A DNA stretch of 29,307 nucleotides from Phoronis australis (lineage: Eukaryota > Phoronida > Phoronidae), in NCBI GenBank assembly GCA_002633005.1, contig NMRA01000942.1, positions 58,371-87,677 of the forward strand. Reading direction: 5' to 3'. Shown piece after piece: positions 1 to 10,584 of this stretch. Position numbers and translations under genes: made by a program. Within the stretch, counting starts at the first letter, position 1. Each line of letters starts with the position of its first letter. Below the pieces are notes generated by a model that was given only the letters and a program-made list of their open reading frames with translations, did not search any database and was not told where the DNA came from.

Positions 1-3000
1 GTGCATTAGACTTTAGCAGGACATACAACCATACCGCCGTATGATGTCCCGGTGTATTACAATTGACAATATTGCGAAAAAAATTACAAGCCAGTCTTTT
101 ATCATCTTAAGGCGTAGCCTGCCACTGAGCTCACTCACACTTGAAACTCTAACCTGCAACAGTAAGCCTGCCGCGGCCATTGTTGGAGTTTGTTACACCT
201 ATGTTAGTTGTATGCAAAAGTTCCAATAGTGGCGCAACTAACACCGAGTGTCCTTATGCTATTTTCTCTTAACTGCTACACCAAGTTTTATCTCTGAAAG
301 TTGCTGAAATACATAGGATAGGGTGTTGCATGAAAATGCCCCTAATTATTTACAATGCTAACACAACAGAAAGAATGTACTGAAAGGTTAACATTAGTTC
401 GTGAACAAAGTCTACAAATGCACCAAATTTAAGTTCATTCGGTGAGTTTATCGGGTCATTGAGTGCGATTTTCGTCGAAGTTTTCGATTCCTCTGTATCG
501 ACAGCTAGACGTCAGTGATTCTGAGGTCCATGTAAAGCTTTTATGTAATTCACTTCTCTCGATGACTCGTGCGATACCGGAAGGAGGAGAGACAGAGACT
601 ATCCCGGTGCCTACCCTCTGACGTCACCACAGAAACAGAAACAGAAACAGATGACTCGTAATATCGGAAACGGTCAGCTGGTAGAAGGGTTATTTGTTTT
701 TTAAAACATCATTTCTCGCAAACATTTGAACATACATTTTCAACTTCAGCGAACGGGCACAAGGCAAAGTGCCAGTTTACACAATAAGGTGTTAGTTTTG
801 TATTGAGAGATAAATTCATTCAATCAAATATTCTAACTCAATGGATGTTAAGCTAGATGCGTAATCGTGAACTTAACGATAAGTTCATATGATCACAATT
901 CATTTCTTTAAATGAGGACATTTGGTGTACTAATCGGGTTGCACTTTTCCTTAACTGTTTCTTTTTCACTCAACTTGCAATAATGTTTGCCACGATATTC
1001 GCCGACCTCTTCTATTGATTTATCGTTAGTGTATACCTACGCTCTGTGATTCAGAAGAAGAGGTCAGTTTGGGCATGTTGATTGTTTTCTGTTGTCCCTA
1101 AAATCAGGAAGCTAGACCTTTTAAAATCCTTAGAAAGATAAATAAGATATAGATGTTGTGCACATGGCTCACCATCACACCAAGAACCTGTTGTTGCCAA
1201 GGTAATGGCTTAGATGAAATTGCTATTGCGCGTACAAAAGGATACAAACCTGGGCCATATGGTCGGGAGCTCGTGCGTTGGTAACTGGAATGAAAATAAT
1301 TATGCTGAAGGCGTGTATTTGCTGATCATTATTGTTATAATAATAAAACCTTATTCACAAAGCCATGTCGAGAGCCATGCTTCAAAAATTATGAAATTAA
1401 CAGATTACGTAAGATCTACAACGTCCACAATTTTCCATGAGAGAAACGAATAGCATTACATACAGAAAAATTATATCGTAAAATAGCTACGAATGTTGGT
1501 TCACTATGAACATAATGAATATCACTTCTTCGAAACATGATGAAGAAATGATTCTTTTAAAGTGAAGCAAGTTTCAGGGATTAATTGTGTCAGGTTCACT
1601 ATGAATGGGTCGCGGGTATAACTTGACATATTTTTCACTGGGGATAACCTTAAAAACAGAGAGTGAAGTCAATTTTGGCATAGAACTCTAGCCCTGGAAT
1701 GGCAACTCTAATCTCGCAGCCGCTGAGGTTGGGCTGCGCATGCGTGAGTGTTTGAACTTTACCGTCAATAAAACTTTTCGAAACTCCGCCATTTTTGACC
1801 GAATTACATAAGAGTCATATCATTACAAAGCCCTTTGACAGTTCTTGATGATTATACCAGAAGCAAAAGATAAATGATTTCATTCTAAAAACCAATAGTG
1901 TTACCAAATTGCGAAAAATAACAGCGTGTAATAGTAAGTATAAGATAGAACCCGAGAGGTTATATAAATGACAAGTGAAGCTATAAGGGAAATGATTTGA
2001 ATGATTCAAACAAAGGTTTTAGAAAATGAATACCTCACACTTGCTCTGGATAATTCAGTCGGTCATTCATCCAAAACTATACATGTACATCTTTATACAT
2101 TATAATTAATTGGACCTTTGACACAATTACATTCTTCAGTAAAAACTCAGAATGCAGTGACATTTACAAAAAGTGCCATAAACTACTCCAAGTATCCATC
2201 TGAAATTTGCAGGTTTTCTGATACATAAACACGGAAAAAACATCTAACAGGTAGCATTGTAAATAACTGTGGATAGGTCTTCACATTGGTTGAAGTGTAG
2301 GACTTTTCGTAAAAGTTTAGAAATAAAATTTTTTTCTTCAGAAAATAAAAGTTAGTGTTCCTGATACATGCTGTGTATGATACTGCAAACAGAAGACATT
2401 GGAACACATTTTCTCGTTTGTTATGTTCGTAAAGAAAGTGGACTCCGGACAATAACAAAATTCATAAAAAGAGACAATGTTACTTTGAACACCTGTAGCC
2501 AAGTTGTCACGTTAAACATTAAAGAACAAAAAATGGAATAACTGGATTGAAGATCAGGACTTCCTTATAAAAATGGGACATCTAGGTCTAAGCCAAAACG
2601 TAAAGTTGAAATTTCGCTGCAACACGCAAAGACGTACCGAGAGTTTTTTTGTCGAACTGGAGATGTACAACCCAAAAATTCTGGGCAGCTTTTAGCTGTT
2701 GTTATAGTTGAAATGAAAATTCCAAGTGTTGCAAAAAACCATGAAATGTCACGCTTTTTTTTTTCAGTCGAGTGGGAAAAAGCTGTGTGGAAACTTACAA
2801 AAATAATATGTCAATTTGGCCGTATGCCAAAAAGCGGGACATTTATAGTGTGACAGAATGGCGGAAAATTCAAAAAAGTGAGGCAGTTCGCCAAGAGCGG
2901 GGCAATTGGCAAATACACTGTACGCTGTCTTTTAAAAGGTAAACTTTTCATTTTTTGACATTTTTTTAATAAGTATAGGTAAATACCAAACATAAAGTTG

Positions 3001-3097
3001 GCCTACTTCTAAGAAATCGAATTCACAAACAAACGGCATCTAGGCAACAGATAAACATTGCACAAATAAATTATTATCAAAACAATTGAAAACAGTA
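1..3097. other. Non-coding AT-rich stretch
   Basis: I see no convincing gene here. The short open frames lack protein-like composition and bounding splice signals. Small items are three AGAAAC units at 631-650, a perfect CRE-type TGACGTCA at 619-626, and a 29-base block at 1679-1707 that recurs inverted at 3730-3758. The stretch lies downstream of the minus-strand CAP gene, so part of it could be its 3' flank. Confidence 0.6.
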
Positions 3098-3216
3098 ACA
3101 CACACAAACACACGCACACACACACACACACACGCACGCACGCACACACACACACGCACGCACACACACACACACAGCACACACACACAAGCACACACAC
3201 AAGCACGCACGTACAC
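3098..3216. repeat. (CA)n microsatellite with CG interruptions
   Basis: Roughly 115 bases of CA dinucleotides are interrupted by G substitutions (CGCACGCA). The minus-strand frames across it encode alternating Cys/Val and are repeat translations, not genes. It lies just downstream of the possible last exon of the CAP gene. Confidence 0.95.
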
Positions 3217-3325
3217 TGACATTTGGTTAAGCAATTGCTAGTAATTTTTCCAAAATTTTGTAAACACTCCAGTCTTCGGGCCTAAACTTTTCAATTAGAC
3301 CAAATGTAACTTCTATAACACGATT

Positions 3326-3404
3326 TTATCTCTCAAAAATAAGTTGTTCAAACAGTCTTGGCGTGCAGCATAAGATCTTGTCGTAAGTTGCTCTACGACT
3401 GGGG
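3326..3404 (-). CDS. Possible terminal exon of the CAP gene
   Basis: On the minus strand a good acceptor (polypyrimidine run ending ACTTTTCAG) sits just upstream of 3404. Reading in from the preceding exon's phase (two leftover bases) gives 25 in-frame residues, including a Cys-Cys pair, and then a TAA stop at 3328-3326. Phase, acceptor and stop agree, and the joined coding length would be 720 nt (239 residues). However, the residues do not match the usual post-CAP hinge (PY..G..C..C), and a short open frame of this length can arise by chance. An alternative terminal exon may lie elsewhere or outside the window. Confidence 0.3.
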
Positions 3405-4032
3405 CTGAAAAGTTATCAGAGGTTAATGGCGGCATCCACCCAGGGCCACAGGTCGGTTCTTATAAAGAATAGTGTCACGGTAACTGTCGGGTTTGTTGAC
3501 TAACTTTGCCGAGAAATCGCTGCTTGTATAGAACTGTACTTCAGAAGAATCTCGCGTGATGAACAATAATAATATAATGAAAATGAAGCAATGCATTTAG
3601 GCTTGATTTGATTACTGTAACTCTCAATCAAAATCAGTCGAGCAGGCAGCAAAAATTCTCATTGCAAACTCTTGCGGCTACTCTCGAGGTTGCAAGTTTT
3701 AGTAACAAAAGACATAGGTCACGTGCGGAAGTTGGCATTCCAGGGGTAGAGTTCTATGATTTTTACGAAGACTATTTTTGGTGAGAACTGATACAAATAA
3801 CGCTGCCCAATTTTCCACTGGATTTCAAATATTTACCGTTTTGATATTCGCTAACAAAATTTATACTTCCACCAACTCAAGCTTCAACATTAATGTTAAA
3901 GTAATGAATCCTCACACTACGTGTCATTTCGTCTGCGTTTTTGCCACAGTTCGTCATTGCGATTGCGTGGTTCAATGCAACTGCCTATTACGAGCGTTTG
4001 ATTTATCTTGACAACATGACTAAACAACTTAC

Positions 4033-7000
4033 CTGTCGGGATTAAGAAAAGAGGGGTAGTAATTACACACGAACACGAACTGGTTGTCAAGTTCTCTCGT
4101 GAATGTGTTTGTGGCGCTGTCGTAGCCTCCATAAGCTTTCTCGCAAAACTTATAACCACAGCCAACTTTATGCGTCTTCTGCCATGCCATCTATGGGGAT
4201 AAAAGCAAAGTTTATAGTCTAGGAAGAGCTCATCGTCAAAGTCATATAAACATTTGGTTGTAGTGCCTCATAGCAACAGAGTGGGTTGGTGATTATAGCA
4301 CTGCTATGTAAAGTGTAGGGTATTGTTGGGAATATAACGGAGAAAAATGTTCAAACTGTTCTACAACCACACAATTTAGCTGTTAACTTTGGAATTAGAG
4401 TGACTTTTGTATTAACTTAAAATGGATTGCTGTGTTTCAACATGGCCGCTATCAGCGCCATCAACTTTCAATTTGGGTTATCATTTAACTTGGTAAAAAA
4501 TTAATTAATAAAGTCTGCTACAGAACAGCCAACTGGGAGTTCGGCAACAAAAAGCCTATATGGATTTTCAAAATTTAGAAACCACCATTTTTGATTTTAT
4601 CTCAGCATCGACTTAGGGAGCAGATAAAGAAAGAATACATTGTCTTTCGTCCTTAACACTTATTCAGATTGCGTGCAACTTACGCTAAGTTGGGCATGTC
4701 AAAAACAGAACTTCAAACAATTGGACATACTGTAGAGGTCGAACTCCGCGCTACTGGGGAAATTTTTGAACAGATGTGAAATTGTCAGTCTCCTTCTGAC
4801 GTGGATGCGCTAGCCTTGTAATCCGTGAAAGATCCCCTTTGGGTACTCTTTCCTATGTTTATGGTACATTGTGTACTCAGCCCTTTTAATTTTCCGTGAC
4901 ACAATAATCGAGCACGTGTGCCTAGTAACCATACGCACCTGCAAGTAGTGCCCGCATACTCTACCAGGATCACACGTGGCTGTGGTATAGTTGTACTGAA
5001 GTTTTTCTTGCCACCAACCGAGAATATCTGCTGCAAAGTCGATCTCGTGATTGGCGGTATTGTAACCATACCGCAAGTAGTTCTGTCCATTCGTGTACCA
5101 TGACCTGGACGGCAGTCCTGGACAGTAACTGAAAAGAAATAATTCGCAAGTCATCCTTATCAGAGTGATCCAAAAACCACCATTTTCTTCACTTCTCTTC
5201 GATTAAGTATTCGCTAACTAGGAACTCGTCTGTGGAAGCAATACAGACACTTATCTTAAGATCCTATGAAAACAGCAATAATTTCAAGTTTGCTTTCAAA
5301 GATTAGACTCATGGCCCACAATAACGAGAATGTAAAAATCGAAATTCCGCTTACGTTGAAAACATGATGCTATTTTGAAAGAACATCACTTGAGAGCTTG
5401 CTGTGATTAAACTAGTTCGTGTTAAACTTGATTTTATGGAGAATTTTGGGGAAAATGAACCGGATAGGGTATCTTTTAATTGTTGCGAGCTGTAAAGTTA
5501 CAATTACCTGTACTGTGATTTTGGTGTGAAACAATGGCATAAAAAATAGTTCATTTTACGTAACAAACGTCGGACACATTGCAAATCGAAACCTAATTCA
5601 ATTTATAACATGGACCTTGCCAAATATATTGCCATACAGACTGGACGGGTCTCCGGCGTACACATGTGACATTTCTGCAATTGGCAATTGTTATGATCGT
5701 GCATAAGTCAACATTGACGTTGAGGAAAACCTGAAGAAGAATTTTCAGGATAATGATAATGATAATAAAAACTTAAGATAAGCTCGAAATACGACACCAA
5801 ATCATTTCTGCAACTACTGTAACTGTATAATTTTGGTGATTTTTAACACATTTTACTCCTATTTTTGTAAAGTCACCAACCGAAGGTGCATGTGTCCCCA
5901 CTGAATCGGTTTGTGGAAAGTGATTGAAGGTTAAAGTCATCAAGACCAAACATTTGTCTAAGTTAAGACCTTAATTCGTGCTGTTCATTCAGAAGGCAAA
6001 AATTCGGAGAAAAGCAAATCCATGAAGACAGCGTCAGCTTTCGGTCTTACGTAGCAGAGGTAACGAAATTAAGCCAAGTTTGGTCACATTGGACTCTGTT
6101 AACTACGCCTTAGCAGTATGTTACCGATTCATTAGATTTTGTGAGAAGTTATTCCGCAGTTAAAATAAACATTTGCGGATTGACTAAGTGGGAATAGCAT
6201 TATTTTGTTTCAACGATTAAGTACTAAATTGGTGTCAATATCCGTTGACAGTTGGCAACCGGGTTTCGGATCACAGTCTGAGATAAAACGGTGAAACTTC
6301 CATGAAACGGTCCTTAGAACGCTTCTGGTCAGACATTCGGCATTAGTCTGGGGACATCAAATGAATGGAAAATAGCCGGAGGAATCACAAAACAGCGTAG
6401 AACTACTTACTACCGAAAGTAGGAGTGTCTCAGTTGACACGTGTTCGCCATCATTTGTGCGCGACCTGCTAACATGTCGTCCCATTCCTACAAAGAACAT
6501 TGATAACTGAAATGCACAAGTTGCAGAGCGTCAAAGTCGCAGACAATTTCGAATCAGAAGGATGTGATTTGGGAAAATTTAACGGGAATAAAAAGTAAAA
6601 CCTTTATTTGAATCCTTCATGTATCGCATCCATACAATGTTTCTGTATAAGATGCACTACAACTTGTTTTAGGGTTAAAAACAATAATGAATTGCGCCGT
6701 TTTCTCTCAATTTCCTTAGCGCGCCAAGATTCAATTTCCCTTACCAACTAGAACGACAAAACTATCAGCAGCTCAAGAAAACGGTTCCGAGTTAATTTGG
6801 TGGGTCAATCCTTAATTTTCAAATTCGAAAATGGCGCTTGTACAAATTACCTGTGAGTTGCAGTCCAATTTGGCAACAATTCAAGATGAGATGAGCCTGG
6901 TAACGCTTGGTGTATAAGCTAACGCAACGTCTATATGTAGGTACTGCACAATTTTATACTTTTTCTGGTTGGGTTAGGGTCTCAAAACGTTGCACTACCC

Positions 7001-7808
7001 TGCACAATTCTATGGGGAACAAACGCTGCACATCACACACCGTGAAGATTGTTTAATGCAACTTGTCTACGTTTTTTCACAGTGTGTCTGATTTCGCGCT
7101 ACATTAATGTATACCAAAGAGTAGCAGGTTTTACAATTTGGAGTTGCACATCGAGTTACGCTCAGATGTTGATAGGGGGCACTTTCAGCATCTACTGTGA
7201 AAGTGCTTGAATCCACACGTTGTAAGACCCTTCTTTCTGTTAGACTGGTTTTTGTCAACAGCTAGGTCACCGTTATGTACGTTATTTCGCGTCTTCTCGC
7301 GTTTAGGAAAAATTCAACGAGCGTTGCGAAAACCAGTAGGACGCTGTCGAATACGCTTGAATAAAAAGAAATTTCAACTTCAGCAGGAGCTTAATACATA
7401 AAGTTGACAGTCCCCAAAATTTGATGATGCTCCTCCCTGTGTTTGAAAAAACACTTAATTTGGAGCCTGGTTCGAGAGAATCGCATCGTAAAAGCGAGCA
7501 GCCAAACTTTTAAGTTCAAACTTAACGCGGTTTGACAGTAAGCTATCGAGTTTAGGTCTCCGGGACAATGAATGATACTATCACTAACTCACCATTGTTT
7601 TAAATTTGATATCTTCCGTTTCCAGACTTCTTCTCAATTTGTTGTGCACATCAACAATGACCTGTTTATCAGTATCACTTATCGGTTTGTCTTCTGCAAC
7701 GACGGCGCAGTTTTCAGGAGTGTCGTCCGGCAGGTCCGGATACGTGTCGTCGCTGACTGCATGAGCTGAGGCCAGAACGCATAGAAGGAAAAGAGCCAGG
7801 AACGCCAT
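4033..7808 (-). CDS. Secreted CAP-superfamily (CRISP/antigen-5/PR-1) protein, 4 exons
   Basis: Four minus-strand exons join in phase: 7808-7593, 6487-6411, 5128-4939 and 4190-4033. All have GT-AG boundaries with strong donors (GTGAGT, GTAAGT, GTGCGT, GTAAGT). The product starts with the signal peptide MAFLALFLLCVLASAHA, then an acidic spacer, then CAP helix 1 (VDVHNKLRR). Exon 2 gives the conserved WDDMLAGRAQ...C..RHS segment. Exon 3 gives the GEN-equivalent loop, WWQEKLQY and CGHYLQ. Exon 4 begins MAWQKTHKVGCGYKFC and includes FVCNYYPSFLN, resembling CAP signature 2. Of the four cavity residues (numbered as in GAPR-1), both His (RHS, CGH) and the second Glu (WWQE) are present, but the first Glu of GEN is Gln (NGQNY). 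The start at 7808 is chosen for its Kozak context (ACCATGG), the signal peptide, and a TATA box upstream. CAP proteins are usually extracellular and bind sterols or partners; the actual role here is unknown. The C-terminal end is uncertain. Confidence 0.88.
7124..7150 (-). pseudogene. Possible retroelement remnant (CATPNCKTC motif)
   Basis: A minus-strand frame inside the first CAP intron reads CATPNCKTC. This resembles the C...NCKTC cysteine motif near the C-terminal part of some non-LTR and Penelope-like reverse transcriptase proteins. Only this short motif and a loosely similar surrounding stretch (about 7067-7258) are visible; there is no reverse transcriptase domain. A chance match is quite possible. 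Confidence 0.2.
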
Positions 7809-7844
7809 GGTTTCAGGACTGGCTGTCACTAAAGCGAGCTGTCA

Positions 7845-7851
7845 ATTTATA
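7845..7851 (-). promoter_or_regulatory. TATA box of the CAP gene
   Basis: The minus strand reads TATAAAT here, about 37 bases upstream of the ATG at 7808. Initiation 25-30 bases downstream would leave a 5' UTR of only about 10 bases. The position fits a simple TATA promoter, but no transcript evidence is available. Confidence 0.5.
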
Positions 7852-9479
7852 CAATCTGGAGACAATTGCGCTTGATCTCACAGCAAACAGTGAACTGATT
7901 GATTGCAATTTACAATCTCAATTTTCAACATTAACGAATATTCTAGCTTGTACAGCGGAAGAATTTAGGCGTCATTGCCGTTTCCGGGCTCATTCAGTAT
8001 AATCGGATAATAGAAAGCAACTTCGCTTAAATTTTCCAAGTGAACTACTGTATCAGTTTAAGAGCAACCGCAGACGGAGATCAACATAGACACGCTCATA
8101 TGTTAGCCTCAAGTGAACTGCCAACTCACGTTGAGACGTGAAGATACCTGAATATACTAGCCGCATTTAGAACAGTTAATTAACTGCAATCATGAATTAA
8201 CCTAGAGCGTTCATAGATAAATAGTGGATTGATGCCGGCAACGTGTATTGTTCCAGCGTTCTTAATAAAGGAGGTACGAACGCTCTTGTGAACTTTTATC
8301 ACCATCTTGCAAAAGTTTGATTTTTGATGGAAAACCTAACACATTCAAATTACACATATGAAAGAGATTTGTCATTGATTTATCAAGTTCACTTGCAACA
8401 TTTTTAATAGGTAATAAATTTCTCTTTATGATAGTTCCAACTTTCACTACCACGTTATGGTCATTGAAAAGCTATCCCAAAATGTGTATTTTTATGTGAA
8501 AAACAAACAAAACCTACGTAAACAATGTTTGTAGAATCAGACCGAAGGACATCTAATTTCATTATTTTCAAGTGTGCTTCATTTTATGTCTAACTTGCAG
8601 GATAAGCTCAATTTAAAAGTGAGCTTGAAATGTGAACATTTAAACAGACCACACCCCCGCACCCCAAAAAATCCAGAAGACAAGACGGTTCGAGGATAAA
8701 GTGTAAGACTGACGGTTTCTTCCACAGTGCCATCTGCCGGAGGCAAAGTGGTCACCGTGACTGTCTGACGTATTACGACAACCGACAACATCCGGGTCTA
8801 CCGACAGAATCCAGATCAAAATCACTAACAAGGAGATTCTACAGGTCTGCATTCGTTTGCAATCGAGTAAGGCGCTGAATCTACTCGACTGAATGATTCT
8901 CTAGTTGGATCAGAGGCTTTTTTGGCTTTGCTTGATTTTTTCAGAGAAGCCTCACTCAGTCATGATAAGCTTCAAATATTCCTGTAATTGAAGGAGCACG
9001 GTATTCTTGAATATGAAGTTTAGGCATCCACTATTTTGATCTCAAAAAGACTGAAAACATTACGTGATTTTTGACAAGTGGCAACAAAACTGTACCCTGC
9101 TTGTTATGCTAGACATTGCCGATTTCCCAACACGCCCCTATGCCCGACCTAGCACCGGTCTCCCAGTAAACAGCTAATAATATGTTGAATCAAAAATTCG
9201 TAACGGTGCAGTCACAAATTGTTGATGTAGCTAACCGGATATAACATAAACCGTCGGAGAATGTACGAGCCGTATTTGCATGTACTACATCCGTGTTGGC
9301 GGTCCGTGAACCGTGCTTTTTTGGAGCGTACAGCGAATTTCCGAATATAGGGCCACCCAAAAATATGTCCAAGGGTGTATTTTCGGATGGCCATGGGTGT
9401 ATTTTCGGCAAATGTTTGATGGATTGTTCCAAAATACTCGTATTCAATGTTACTAGTGCAACATAACAAGCATGCTTAC
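7852..9479. other. Non-coding upstream flank of the CAP gene
   Basis: No gene can be supported here. A minus-strand frame starting at 8852 (MQTCRISLLVILIWILSV) resembles a signal peptide but is followed by 50 residues without recognisable features and has no convincing splice partner. A direct repeat GGGTGTATTTTCGG occurs twice near 9374 and 9394. Confidence 0.5.
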
Positions 9480-9590
9480 CTTTATGACGCAGCTGTCCCT
9501 GTGGTTGATAAGTATCAGGAACGTCGGAATCCTGCAGGTGGCGTGGAGGTGAATGTTGAGCACGAACAAGATAAAAGAGGTCGACCTTTA
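9480..9590 (-). CDS. Candidate internal exon, unknown gene
   Basis: This 111-base minus-strand block is bounded by an acceptor (TTCATGCAG) and a strong donor (AAAG|GTAAGC). Only one of the three frames is open. It reads as two leading bases, 36 codons beginning KVDLFYLVRAQHSPPRH, and one trailing base. That makes a symmetric phase-1 exon, a class common in extracellular modular proteins. It lies within a longer 197-codon open frame (9190-9783) that looks mostly fortuitous. I do not recognise the peptide, and no matching neighbouring exons were found. Confidence 0.3.
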
Positions 9591-9903
9591 CTGCATGAAG
9601 GTGATAAAACCAGCAAACAGTCGGACACCTCCCAAAATACCTAACAAGAACTCGCAAGCATCCACTGTCACACTTCAGTTCGTACAGTTTCCAAATATCT
9701 CTCTCTTTTTGATAAAACGCCCGGGCGTATATTTGATTCCATTTGATGTATTTGAATTGTCGTTTTACAGAATTTCCACCCATGGGGCTATGTTTCCCTG
9801 CATGCAGTGTATTGCGGGGCAGTGTTTATATTTGAACTAAATTTAAAAGGACCGTAAGTCGTGTTCATGAGTGTGGAGCTACATTAATGATTGTGTGAGC
9901 CGT

Positions 9904-10052
9904 GCAGGGGCAGATCCATGATTTTCAAAAGGGAGGTCGGATCATGGATTTTTTAAAAAGGGGGTCCAAGACATCAATTTGAAAATTCTAGATTTGATAT
10001 CCCTAATACCAAGGAAAAAGGGGTCTGGACCCCCTGGATCCGCCAATGCCGT
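9904..10052. mobile_element. MITE-like short element
   Basis: The left end (GGGGCAGATCCATG) and the reverse complement of the right end (TTGGCGGATCCAGG) are similar, so the pair looks like imperfect terminal inverted repeats enclosing about 150 bases. The interior contains GATCCATGATTTT and GATCATGGATTTT, plus G-runs and a right-hand GGGGTCTGGACCCCC palindrome. Ends of this kind are typical of short non-autonomous DNA elements. No target-site duplication was confirmed. Confidence 0.35.
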
Positions 10053-10386
10053 TAGCTCTTTGTTTCTCGTGCAGGAAGAGGTGAGAGTAAAGAACCAGCA
10101 GCTTCATGAATATCGACGTTGACTGTGCAATTATACTTTAGGTGCTGTAATTTACTCACCACGTCTGATTTTTGGAGCTTTGCCTGCTGTCCCCCTCTGA
10201 ATGTACTTATAAGAAACAAAAAATTGTGCCGTGCCCCAAAAGCTCAAAATCTGCCTAATGTTTGCATATTTTTATACAGGTGTAATGTCTTGATTGTTTT
10301 CTTCTATAATGCTTAGTTATTAATTGATAGCTTATTTTAAGTTATATTCAATTTTAATTTTAACAAGAACAACGTGGATCATTGAA
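10053..10386. other. Non-coding spacer
   Basis: This is an AT-rich spacer between the MITE-like element and the TGCGCCCAC-ended repeat. The only open frame (10119-10316, plus) has no recognisable features. Confidence 0.5.
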
Positions 10387-10584
10387 ATGCGCCCACGAAT
10401 GCACCGCTAACGTTGTGCTTCTAGGGGTGTTTATTTGGAACATAAAAATTTGCAACCGGATGGCGCAAGATAAGTCGATTCCATCTGAGAACTAATGTAT
10501 GTGTCATCAAAGCTATTTAACAAATTTCATAAAAATCTGTCAAGGAACTTCTGAGAAAACAGAGGAAAATGAAAACATGAAATT

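Noticed and set aside
3009-3234. Two overlapping Cys/Val-rich minus-strand ORFs
   Set aside because: They are translations of the CA microsatellite, with no other sequence support.
3695-3757. Alternative terminal CAP exon after an AG at about 3758
   Set aside because: The frame is open in the right phase, but the acceptor lacks a pyrimidine tract and the sequence overlaps the inverted 29-base repeat.
4785-5090. Minus-strand ORF in a second frame over CAP exon 3
   Set aside because: It is a shadow of exon 3; the other frame carries the CGHYLQ CAP motif and joins in phase.
6852-6897. Alternative CAP exon 2 with a CAG|GTAATT donor
   Set aside because: Its length gives the wrong phase for exon 3 and it lacks the conserved WDD..LA..A motif, which is found instead at 6411-6487.
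8640-8852. Small secreted protein starting MQTCRISLLVILIWILSV
   Set aside because: The signal-like start is followed by a short frame without features, and an alternative overlapping frame looks equally plausible. No splice partner was found.
9190-9783. 197-codon minus-strand ORF as a single-exon gene
   Set aside because: It starts in one compositional context and passes through a splice donor and a direct repeat. Only the part between 9590 and 9480 looks exon-like.
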